Translations under genes and position numbers: made by a program
The notes under the pieces: generated by a model
What the model was told of the DNA's origin: nothing
The model's input: the letters and a program-made list of their open reading frames with translations, nothing else
Databases searched by the model: none
Part shown: piece after piece, positions 9,805 through 18,207 of the stretch
Numbering within the stretch: the stretch's first letter is position 1
Layout of the letters: every line of letters begins with the position of its first letter
Origin: Alphaproteobacteria bacterium MarineAlpha2_Bin1
Lineage (GTDB): Bacteria; Pseudomonadota; Alphaproteobacteria; SHVP01
Direction of reading: 5' to 3'
Length of the DNA stretch: 35,083 nt
Assembly: GCA_002938125.1 (NCBI GenBank)
Contig: PTLN01000005.1
Span: forward strand, 1 to 35,083

Positions 9805-10704
9805 CTAAATATGACTTTTGTGGTTTTCCAAATACCATGTAGCAATTTCTTCTCTATTAGTTATCCATACATCAGGTTTAGATTGAGCGTATTCAATAAA
9901 TTCTTTTAATGCTCTAATTCTGTATGGTAATCCGCTAACATGAGGATGAAGTCCCACATTCATTATTCGACCTGTTTTACCTCCTTCTTCCCAAAGAACA
10001 TCAAGTTGTTCTTTGTATAAATCTAAGGTTTCATCTGTTGTAAATCCTCTTCTATGAAAATGAGTAAAATCATTAATTTCATTTGAATAAGGAGTGGAGA
10101 CTATTGGTTCGGTTGATGTTTCAATAAGATAAGGTTGGTCATCATTCATTAAATCGCAATAAAAGATAAGACCTTCTTTTGCAATGATATCAGCTGTTTT
10201 TAGAGTTCCTCTAAGACTTGAAGAAAGCCAACCCTTTGCTTTTTTACCTACAACTTTTTCATATACATCTAAAGTTTTTTTAATAACCTCTTTTTCTTTT
10301 GTTTCGTCAAACATATAGTTAACTAATAACTCTCCTTGTTCATAGTTATGAGCAACTATTTCCCAACCTTTCTTTACAGCATATTCAACCATTTGAGGTC
10401 TTTCTAGAGCTGTTACGGCATTTATTGTACAGCTAGCTTGAGCATTAAGTTTATCAAATACATCAAAAATTCTCCAAACTCCAACTCTTTGACCATACTC
10501 TCTCCACGAGTAATTTGGCCAATCTACTACATTTCCTGGTAGCATATCTGGAAGTACAGGAGGTCCTCCAGCATAATAGGGATCTTTTGTATCTTTGATC
10601 ATATCCCAGTGTTCAAGGTTGATTGTTAAAATTAATGCAACCCTCGCATTATTTGGCCACTTTAGAGGTTTTCTCTCAATAATTGGGATATAATCATATT
10701 TCAT
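9805..10704 (-). CDS. Polysaccharide deacetylase/PuuE-like (metal-independent allantoinase-like) family protein
   Basis: 299 aa; NARVALILTINLEHWD, ASCTINAVTALERPQMVEYAVKKGWEIVAHNYEQGELL, GLHPHVSGLPYRIRALKEFIEY. Confidence 0.82.
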   Translation of the reverse strand: MKYDYIPIIERKPLKWPNNARVALILTINLEHWDMIKDTKDPYYAGGPPVLPDMLPGNVVDWPNYSWREYGQRVGVWRIFDVFDKLNAQASCTINAVTALERPQMVEYAVKKGWEIVAHNYEQGELLVNYMFDETKEKEVIKKTLDVYEKVVGKKAKGWLSSSLRGTLKTADIIAKEGLIFYCDLMNDDQPYLIETSTEPIVSTPYSNEINDFTHFHRRGFTTDETLDLYKEQLDVLWEEGGKTGRIMNVGLHPHVSGLPYRIRALKEFIEYAQSKPDVWITNREEIATWYLENHKSHI

Positions 10705-10791
10705 TATCTATTGCTCCTCTTATATTTATAAGTTTAAATTAGATTATATGATAAATGATTTCTCATAAAGTTTAATTTTGAAAAAATATAA

Positions 10792-11712
10792 ATGAAAAAA
10801 AAATATACAAATAATAATTTTCCAGTTATAGGTCCTTGGGCGGCCGCTACTATTGTTGCACCAAAAAAAGATATAATAGAACAAAGTTATATAGATTGGT
10901 TGGACTATTCATTAACTTTTCAAGGTGTTATTAGTAATGAATTAGCAAGCTCTTGGGGGGCAGAGAAACTGGCAGGGTCAAATTTTTCGTGTTTACGGCC
11001 TTCGAGTGGAAAAAAATTTCAATTAAGGATTATTGAGTACCCTATTAGTAATGACTACAAACCTTTAACAACTTATGGTTGGAATGCAGTTGAGTTAGTT
11101 GTAAAGGATACGGATAAATTAGAAAAAAAATTGTCAAGTTCACCATTTAGAATAATTGGCAAGCCTTCAGACTTAAAATTAACAAAACAAATAAGGGCTA
11201 TGCAATTAGAAGGCTTAGCAAACGAAATTTTTTATCTTACTATGTTTAAAGAAAAAATATCAAAGTATGATTTGCCAGATGCTGAATCAGATATTGATAA
11301 TATGTTTATAGCGGTTCTTGCAACTGATAATCCAGTAAAAGTGCAAAATTGGTATTTAGAAAATTTTGGAATCCAAAAACGGGGAATTTCGAAAACAAAT
11401 ATTAGTGTTCTTGATCGTTCATTTGGATTTGAGATGGGTACAGGTGAGTATGGACTAACTGTTATACCTCTTGCTAATCAGAGTCTGATAGAAGTAGATG
11501 AGTATCCTAAAATAGCGAAAGATCGAAACTACTCAAAAGGCATGCTCCCTCCTGGTAACTCTTTAATGAGTGTATTTATTGATTCTATTAATTCACTTAT
11601 ACCATTAGGTTTAAATAAACCTACAATTAATAATTTTCCACCATACAATGGTGCTAGAAGCTTAACGGTGAGAGGTGCTGCCGGTGAGTTAATTGAATTT
11701 ATTGAGAAATAA
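10792..11712 (+). CDS. VOC (glyoxalase/bleomycin resistance) superfamily protein
   Basis: 306 aa with two VOC-like halves (AATIVAPKKD...GWNAVELVVKDTDKLEKKL; FIAVLATDNPVKVQNWYLENFGIQ...NGARSLTVRGAAGELIEFIE). Confidence 0.7.
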   Translation: MKKKYTNNNFPVIGPWAAATIVAPKKDIIEQSYIDWLDYSLTFQGVISNELASSWGAEKLAGSNFSCLRPSSGKKFQLRIIEYPISNDYKPLTTYGWNAVELVVKDTDKLEKKLSSSPFRIIGKPSDLKLTKQIRAMQLEGLANEIFYLTMFKEKISKYDLPDAESDIDNMFIAVLATDNPVKVQNWYLENFGIQKRGISKTNISVLDRSFGFEMGTGEYGLTVIPLANQSLIEVDEYPKIAKDRNYSKGMLPPGNSLMSVFIDSINSLIPLGLNKPTINNFPPYNGARSLTVRGAAGELIEFIEK

Positions 11713-11873
11713 TATCATAATAATGCAATAATTTTAATAATTTTATTAAATTTCAAGTTTTTATGTAACTTTTCGTTATGTAAATAGTCTATTCACACTA
11801 TATAATCACCAAAATTTTAAACTAATAAATAAGTCATTTAAGTTTTATTCAGCTGAGCATTGGGGAGGGTGCT

Positions 11874-12914
11874 GTGACTGATAGGGAAGAAAAAAATAAT
11901 CGAATTAATGTAGATCAAGATGAGAAAGAAGATGCAAATCTAGTAACCGCATCAGCAGGTGATGTGGAAACTATACCTGTTGCCCAACAAACTGTTAGAA
12001 CTATTCTACGTAGACTAGCAGAGCTTGTTTTTCTACTACTTTTTGTTTCTACGCTTTTATTTTTTCTCCTCAGGTTAACAGGGGATCCTGCTGCAATATT
12101 AGCTGGAGAGACAGGTGATCAGGAACAGTTGGAACTAATAAGAAAACAGTATGGTTTTGATAAACCTCTTTATGTTCAATATGGTGTTTTCCTGATGAAA
12201 ATGCTTGTCTTAGACTTTGGAACCTCCCTTGCAAATGCTCAAGACGCCCTAGGCCTAGTTTTTGAAAGACTTCCTACAAGTTTTACTCTTGTTCTAATTG
12301 CTTTTACGGCTAATCTAATTATCTCAATCCCTCTTGGTGCATGGTTAGGTAGTAGGCCAGATAGAACAGGAAGAAAGCTTGGTTCTACTGGAGTTTTTAT
12401 CTTACAAGGAATTCCTGGTTACATTACCGGTTTAATTTTAATTCAAGTTTTTTCAGTTGAGCTACGCTGGCTTCCATCTATTGGTAACCAAGGTCCGGAA
12501 AGCTGGATTATGCCTGCCATTACTTTAGCTTCGTTTCAAGCTCCGCAAGTAATCAGAGTCATTTCTGCAAATGTTTCAGAAGCAATGAGAGAAGATTATA
12601 TTAGAACTGCACGAGCTAATGGTGCTGGATTTAATACGTTACTTTGGAGACATGCCCTTAAGAATGCAATGCTAGGAGCTACAGCTTTAATTGGTGCTCA
12701 GGTGTCATTTCTCATAGGAGGTTCAATAATAACAGAAGTTATTTTTGCGTGGCCTGGGTTGGGGCGTCTATTAGTCACCTCTGTTACAACTCTAGATTTT
12801 CCAGTTGTGCAAGCAGCTGTATTTGTGATTTCTGTTTTTGTATACCTATCAATAACGGCCACTGATCTTGCTTTTATTTTCATTGATCCCAGATTGAGAA
12901 GGCAAAGAGCATGA
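11874..12914 (+). CDS. Dipeptide/oligopeptide-type ABC transporter permease (DppB-like), GTG start
   Basis: 346 aa; TGDPAAILAGE...QLELIRKQYGFDKPLYVQYGVFL, AITLASFQAPQVIRVISANVSEAMREDYIRTARANGAG, FAWPGLGRLLV. Confidence 0.94.
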   Translation: MTDREEKNNRINVDQDEKEDANLVTASAGDVETIPVAQQTVRTILRRLAELVFLLLFVSTLLFFLLRLTGDPAAILAGETGDQEQLELIRKQYGFDKPLYVQYGVFLMKMLVLDFGTSLANAQDALGLVFERLPTSFTLVLIAFTANLIISIPLGAWLGSRPDRTGRKLGSTGVFILQGIPGYITGLILIQVFSVELRWLPSIGNQGPESWIMPAITLASFQAPQVIRVISANVSEAMREDYIRTARANGAGFNTLLWRHALKNAMLGATALIGAQVSFLIGGSIITEVIFAWPGLGRLLVTSVTTLDFPVVQAAVFVISVFVYLSITATDLAFIFIDPRLRRQRA

Positions 12915-13783
12915 CAAAAAATAGTTCTTCAAAGATCAAAATTCCAAGCACTGGTTCTCTCCAGTTAGATCTTGGATTAGTGATGTTTTTTGTAATTGTT
13001 ATTGCATTGTTGGTTCAGCTGATCTTCTTAGGAGAAGATTTTCTTGATGGACATTTAAGAGAGAGACTGAAACCGCCAGGTTATAACGGTCCTCAGGGAG
13101 GTTATCATATATTTGGAACTGATCAATTAGGAAGAGATTTATTTTTTAGAGTTATGGGTGGTTTACCCTGGTCTCTAGGAATTAGTGGAGTTGCTGTTAT
13201 TTGTGTTGCAGTTATTGGAACCACTATTGGTTTAATAGGAGCCTGGTACGAAAATTGGATTAGAACCACTGTTCTTTTAGGTGTGTCAGCAATGATTGCT
13301 ATGCCCTTCTTAGTTTTGGCTTTAGTTGTAACAGCTTTATTCGAAAGGGGTTTCTGGACTCTCTCTTTGACAATGGGTTTTATTGCTTGGACGGCAGTTT
13401 CTAGAGTAATTTATGCCGAGGCGAGAGGCTTGTTGACACGAGAATATGTTTTAGCCGCAAGATTGTTTGGTGTATCTAAATGGTCAATATTAATTTTTCA
13501 TATACTTCCAGGGTTGAGGCCAACTATTTTGGTAATGGCTGCTTTCTTCTTTGCAGTCTTATTAATTATAGAAAGTGCATTATCATTTCTTGGGCTTGGT
13601 GCTCCATTGAATGCTCCTTCGTGGGGAAACATGTTATCTGATAGCAGGCAATATTTAGTAATAGCACCTTGGATGATGCTTGTGCCAGCTGTAACAATAG
13701 TTTGGTCAGTAATCTCACTAAATCTAATAGGTGATGGAATAGCAGAATTATCAAGAAAACGTGCAAGGGCAGTTGAAGTATGA
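12911..13783 (+). CDS. Dipeptide/oligopeptide-type ABC transporter permease (DppC-like)
   Basis: 290 aa; HIFGTDQLGRDLFFRVMGG, REYVLAARLFGVSKWSILIFHILPG, SALSFLGLGAPLNAPSWGNML. Start overlaps dppB stop (ATGA). Confidence 0.94.
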   Translation: MTKNSSSKIKIPSTGSLQLDLGLVMFFVIVIALLVQLIFLGEDFLDGHLRERLKPPGYNGPQGGYHIFGTDQLGRDLFFRVMGGLPWSLGISGVAVICVAVIGTTIGLIGAWYENWIRTTVLLGVSAMIAMPFLVLALVVTALFERGFWTLSLTMGFIAWTAVSRVIYAEARGLLTREYVLAARLFGVSKWSILIFHILPGLRPTILVMAAFFFAVLLIIESALSFLGLGAPLNAPSWGNMLSDSRQYLVIAPWMMLVPAVTIVWSVISLNLIGDGIAELSRKRARAVEV

Positions 13784-14793
13784 CATTACAAACTGAAATT
13801 GAGAGTCGGGTTTCCAGTGGTCTAGATAATGAAGTAATACTTAGCGTTCAAGATGTTGTTGTACAATTTCCTAGACCTAAAAAGAAAACTCCTTTTAATG
13901 CTGTTAATGGTGTTTCTTTTGAACTAAGAAAAGGTGAAACTTTGGGTCTTGTTGGAGAGTCTGGATCAGGAAAAAGTATGACTGCTCTTAGCCTTCTAGG
14001 TTTAGTTCCTATTCCCGGAAAAATAATTGAGGGTTCAATAAATCTTAGAGAGAGAAGAATAGATAATCTTCCAATAAATATGTTAAGAAAAGTAAGAGGA
14101 AATGACTTGGGCATGGTCTTTCAGGATCCAATGACAGGACTTAACCCTGTGCGGAATATTGGTTCCCAATTGTGTGAGTCAGTTATTCGTCATCAAAAAG
14201 TTTCAAAATCTGAAGCTACAGAAATTGCTTTTAAAGCTCTTGATGATGTAGGAATCCCATCGGCAAGAGATCGACTTGAAGCTTTTCCCCATGAGCTTTC
14301 TGGTGGTTTAAGGCAAAGAGTAATGATAGCATTAGCTCTAATAAATCATCCTGAAGTTATTATTGCTGATGAAGCTACAACTGCATTAGATGCAACAATT
14401 CAAGCTCAGATCTTGGACTTGTTTAGAGAGAGACTTTCTAACGCAACAATGATTTTAATTACCCATGATATGGGTGTGGCAGCAGAAATCTGTGATCGTA
14501 TTGCAGTAATGTATGCAGGTAGGATTGTTGAAACAGGAACAATTGAAGAAGTTTTGTCAAGTCCCCGACACCCCTATACAATGGGTCTTCTCTCGGCAGT
14601 TCCAAGATTTGATATTAGACGCCCAAAATTAGTTCCTATTCCTGGTCAACCGCCAACAGCTGAAGATATTGTTCAAGGCTGTGCCTTTTCATCGCGTTGC
14701 AAGTTTACTCAAGAAAATTGTGCTGAAAGGCCTTTATTAAAAAAAAGAGATAATAGGTTAGTAGCTTGTTGGTTTCCAAAAGGTGAGGTGTGA
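13780..14793 (+). CDS. Dipeptide/oligopeptide-type ABC transporter ATP-binding protein (DppD-like)
   Basis: 337 aa; Walker A GESGSGKS, LSGGLRQR signature, Walker B VIIADEATTALD, C-terminal oligopeptide-type CAFSSRCKF...C Cys motif. Confidence 0.95.
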   Translation: MTLQTEIESRVSSGLDNEVILSVQDVVVQFPRPKKKTPFNAVNGVSFELRKGETLGLVGESGSGKSMTALSLLGLVPIPGKIIEGSINLRERRIDNLPINMLRKVRGNDLGMVFQDPMTGLNPVRNIGSQLCESVIRHQKVSKSEATEIAFKALDDVGIPSARDRLEAFPHELSGGLRQRVMIALALINHPEVIIADEATTALDATIQAQILDLFRERLSNATMILITHDMGVAAEICDRIAVMYAGRIVETGTIEEVLSSPRHPYTMGLLSAVPRFDIRRPKLVPIPGQPPTAEDIVQGCAFSSRCKFTQENCAERPLLKKRDNRLVACWFPKGEV

Positions 14794-14794
14794 T

Positions 14795-15853
14795 ATGAGT
14801 GATAAAAATTTGGATAATCAAAATCCTAATCCTGATTATTTACTTGAAGCACAAGACCTTAAAGTTACATTCAGGGTTCCAGGTGGAAAAAAGTTACATG
14901 CGGTTGACAAAATTAGTTTGGGGGTGAGACCGAGAGAGACAGTGGGATTAGTTGGAGAGTCTGGATCAGGAAAGTCTACAGTTGCTCTAACTTTAATGAG
15001 AGCACATGAACCTGAGGGTGGCAAGATAATTTTTGGAGGACAAGATATAACCCATCTTGATCAAAAAGGTTTAATGCCAATAAGAAAAAGGCTTCAGATA
15101 GTTTTTCAAGATCCATATTCAAGTTTGGATCCGAGATGGTCTATTAGAAGGGTTATATCCGAACCTCTAAAAGCACACAGGTATGGTTCAAGAAGAGAAA
15201 TTAATAAAAGAGTTGAAGAACTTCTTGAGCAAGTTGGTTTACCTCAAGATGCAGCAGATAGAGTTCCATCACAATTCTCAGGAGGTCAAAGGCAACGCAT
15301 TGCTGTTGCACGTTCTTTAGCTTTAGAACCTGAAGCAATCATAGCAGATGAGCCTGTTTCTGCATTAGATGTATCAATTCAGGCTCAAATTATAAATTTG
15401 TTAAGAGACTTACAAGATAGATTAAATATTGGCTTGCTTGTCATTGCCCATGATTTAGCCTTAGTTCATCAAATTTCTGATAGGATAATTGTTATGTATT
15501 TAGGTGAGGCAGTAGAAGAGGGGCCTTCGGATGATCTTGTTGGAAATCCTCAGCATCCATATACAGTAGCATTATTGTCAGCTACTCCTATACCTGAACC
15601 TGGAGGAGACAGAAAGCGTATTGTTTTAACAGGTGACCCCCCATCTCCAATATACAGGCCAAAAGGTTGTAGATTTCATCCAAGATGTCCTATCGCAACA
15701 GAAAGGTGTACTATTGAGAAACCTCCTTACATAGAAATTTCTAAAGATAGAAAAGTTGCATGTTGGCAAGCTGGAGAGATGGATGCGCCAAGGGATCTAT
15801 GGGCGCTTAAAGATGTACCTTTACCTGAGGGCGTTGAGTCTGCTAAAAAATGA
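14795..15853 (+). CDS. Dipeptide/oligopeptide-type ABC transporter ATP-binding protein (DppF-like)
   Basis: Walker A GESGSGKS, FSGGQRQR, IIADEPVSALD, C-terminal GCRFHPRCPIATERC. ORF track starts at 14783; the ATG at 14795 (MSDKNLDNQ), overlapping the dppD stop region, is the likelier start. Confidence 0.94.
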   Translation: MSDKNLDNQNPNPDYLLEAQDLKVTFRVPGGKKLHAVDKISLGVRPRETVGLVGESGSGKSTVALTLMRAHEPEGGKIIFGGQDITHLDQKGLMPIRKRLQIVFQDPYSSLDPRWSIRRVISEPLKAHRYGSRREINKRVEELLEQVGLPQDAADRVPSQFSGGQRQRIAVARSLALEPEAIIADEPVSALDVSIQAQIINLLRDLQDRLNIGLLVIAHDLALVHQISDRIIVMYLGEAVEEGPSDDLVGNPQHPYTVALLSATPIPEPGGDRKRIVLTGDPPSPIYRPKGCRFHPRCPIATERCTIEKPPYIEISKDRKVACWQAGEMDAPRDLWALKDVPLPEGVESAKK

Positions 15854-15858
15854 AAATG

Positions 15859-18183
15859 TTATCTTTTGTTGATTGTCTCCCAAATTCTTTGGGGTGTAGC
15901 TGGCATTTCTATATGACTTATTCCTAATGGTGATAAAGCGTTTATTATTGCATTGATTACAGCACCTGTTGCACCAGTTGTTCCAGCCTCACCAGCTCCT
16001 TTGATACCTAAAGAATTTGTTTTACAGGGAAATGAGTTCATAGAAATATCTATTGAAGGAATATTATCTGCTCGAGGCATGGTATAATCCATGAATGATC
16101 CAGTTACTAGTTGTCCTGTATTATCATAAATAGTGTCTTCTAAAAGAGCTTGTCCTATTCCTTGAGCAATTCCACCATGAATCTGACCTTCAACAATCAT
16201 TGGGTTTAGAACAACGCCAAAATCATCAATAACTGTGTACTTATCAATTTTAGAAAATCCTGTTTCTGGATCAATTTCAACTTCTACAATGTGACAACCA
16301 TTGGGAAATGTCGATCCTTCTGATGTATATGAATCAAAGGATGAAAGTCTTTTATTTTTATCCTTATTATTTTTTTCATTCATAAAGTTTTTCGCAATAT
16401 TAAAAATACTAATTTTTTTATCTGTTCCTTTAATAGTAAAATTTCCCTCTTGAAAGTCTAAATCCTCAGGTTTTACTTCAAGAATGTTGGAAGCCTCTAA
16501 TCTAGATTTATCTATAATACTTTTTGTACTTGCTAAAATTGCTCCACCAGCTGAGTATGAAGATCGAGATCCACCAGTGCCCCCTCCTTTTGGTAAAAGG
16601 TTTGAGTTGCCTTGAAAGAAATTAATTTTATCAATAGCAATTCCAAATTTATCAGCAACAATTTGTGAAAAAGTCGTTTCATGCGCTTGGCCCTGAGCTA
16701 ATGCTCCAGTATAAACATCTATAGTTCCGTCTGGGTTTATTTCTATCTTACTAGTTTCAGGAACTCCACCAGCCGTAGCTTCAATGTAAACTGAAATTCC
16801 TATTCCTCTTAAATAACCTCGAAGTTTACTCTTTTCTTTTCTTTTTTCATATGATTCAATTTTTGATTTAGTCAAGCAATCTTGCAAATTTAGTTCAAAG
16901 TTACCTGAGTCATAAATTAGCCCAGTTGGTCCAGTAAATGGCATTTGATTTTCCTTTATAAGATTCATTTTTCTTATTTCTACTGGATCGATATTTAGTT
17001 CTTTTGCTGCTTTATCAACTAACCTCTCAATTGTATATGATGCTTCAGGCCTTCCAGCTCCTCTATATGCATCAGTAAATACTTTGTTAGTAAGAACTAC
17101 CTCTACTTCAGAATATATTTCTGGAATTATATAGCAACCTGGTAGAAGTTTAGTTGAACCTAGTGATAATATCATTGGGCCAAAATTTGATGCATAGGCA
17201 CCCATATTTCCTATTGCATATGATCTAATACCAAGAAATTTTCCATCTTTATTTAGAGCCAGTTCTGCCTCAATTACCAAGTCTCTTCCTTGAGTGTCAG
17301 ACAAAAAAGCTTCACTTCTATCCGAGTACCACTTTACAGGACGATTTAATTTTTTAGCAAGCCATAATACAAGAGGTTGTTCAGGGTATGGCATTCCTTT
17401 CATTCCGAATGAACCTCCAACATCCGGACATATTACTGTTAGTTGATCTTCCTTTATTCCTAATTGTTTTGAGCAAACCTCTCTATTCCTGTATACACTT
17501 TGTGTATTTGTATATAACTCAAAATTATCATTATCTTTATGATAAACACCTATACACCCTCTAGGTTCCATTGAATTACATACTATTCTTTGATTAATAT
17601 GCTTAAATCTAGTTATATGTTCTGCTTGGTTAAAAATTTTTTCAATAGAATCATGTCTCCCTTGTTTAAATAAGAAAGCTATATTATCAGTTGCACCCTC
17701 GTTTTGGTATATAGTGTATGAGTCATTTTTAACTGCTTGTTCAGGATCAATAACGCATGGTAAAATTTCATATTCTACACTAATTAATTCTGCTGCATCT
17801 TTAGCTAGTGTAAGTGTTTCTGCCACTATAATTGCCACTGGATCTCCTACGTGTCTTACAAATTTAGAGGCTAGTACGTTGTGTTTTGGAAAAAATCTTT
17901 TTGAACCATTCCTTTTTTTGAATTCAAACATAGAGTCAACAGTACAAGGAAGGGGTTTTATTTCTTTTACATCACTATAAGTATAGACTCCAATAATGCC
18001 ACTAGTTGAGGTGGCTGAAGAAGTATCTATTGAAATTATTTTAGCATTAGCATGGGGAGATCTTAACACATAAGCATATAATTGATTTTCAAAATTAATA
18101 TCTCCCATATACAGGCCATTACCCGTAAGCAATCTAACGTCTTCTTTTCTTAGAACACTTTTTCCTATACCAAATTTATTCAT
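15859..18183 (-). CDS. Molybdenum hydroxylase large subunit (xanthine dehydrogenase/CoxL family, form II-like)
   Basis: 774 aa; GQFxxR-type start (IGKSVLRKEDVRLLTGNGLYMGDI), AYRGAGRPEA active-site loop, GGGTGGSRSS, terminal GIKGAGEAGTTGATGAV with catalytic Glu. Confidence 0.92.
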   Translation of the reverse strand: MNKFGIGKSVLRKEDVRLLTGNGLYMGDINFENQLYAYVLRSPHANAKIISIDTSSATSTSGIIGVYTYSDVKEIKPLPCTVDSMFEFKKRNGSKRFFPKHNVLASKFVRHVGDPVAIIVAETLTLAKDAAELISVEYEILPCVIDPEQAVKNDSYTIYQNEGATDNIAFLFKQGRHDSIEKIFNQAEHITRFKHINQRIVCNSMEPRGCIGVYHKDNDNFELYTNTQSVYRNREVCSKQLGIKEDQLTVICPDVGGSFGMKGMPYPEQPLVLWLAKKLNRPVKWYSDRSEAFLSDTQGRDLVIEAELALNKDGKFLGIRSYAIGNMGAYASNFGPMILSLGSTKLLPGCYIIPEIYSEVEVVLTNKVFTDAYRGAGRPEASYTIERLVDKAAKELNIDPVEIRKMNLIKENQMPFTGPTGLIYDSGNFELNLQDCLTKSKIESYEKRKEKSKLRGYLRGIGISVYIEATAGGVPETSKIEINPDGTIDVYTGALAQGQAHETTFSQIVADKFGIAIDKINFFQGNSNLLPKGGGTGGSRSSYSAGGAILASTKSIIDKSRLEASNILEVKPEDLDFQEGNFTIKGTDKKISIFNIAKNFMNEKNNKDKNKRLSSFDSYTSEGSTFPNGCHIVEVEIDPETGFSKIDKYTVIDDFGVVLNPMIVEGQIHGGIAQGIGQALLEDTIYDNTGQLVTGSFMDYTMPRADNIPSIDISMNSFPCKTNSLGIKGAGEAGTTGATGAVINAIINALSPLGISHIEMPATPQRIWETINKR

Positions 18184-18207
18184 TATTAACCTGTGGTATA
18201 AATAAAT

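Noticed and set aside
11734-11749. TTAA-N8-TTAA upstream of dppB
   Set aside because: Spacer is 8, not 7; treated as background.
13566-14114. Minus-strand ORFs of 66 and 88 aa over dppC/dppD
   Set aside because: Overlap strongly conserved ABC transporter coding sequence; no independent support.
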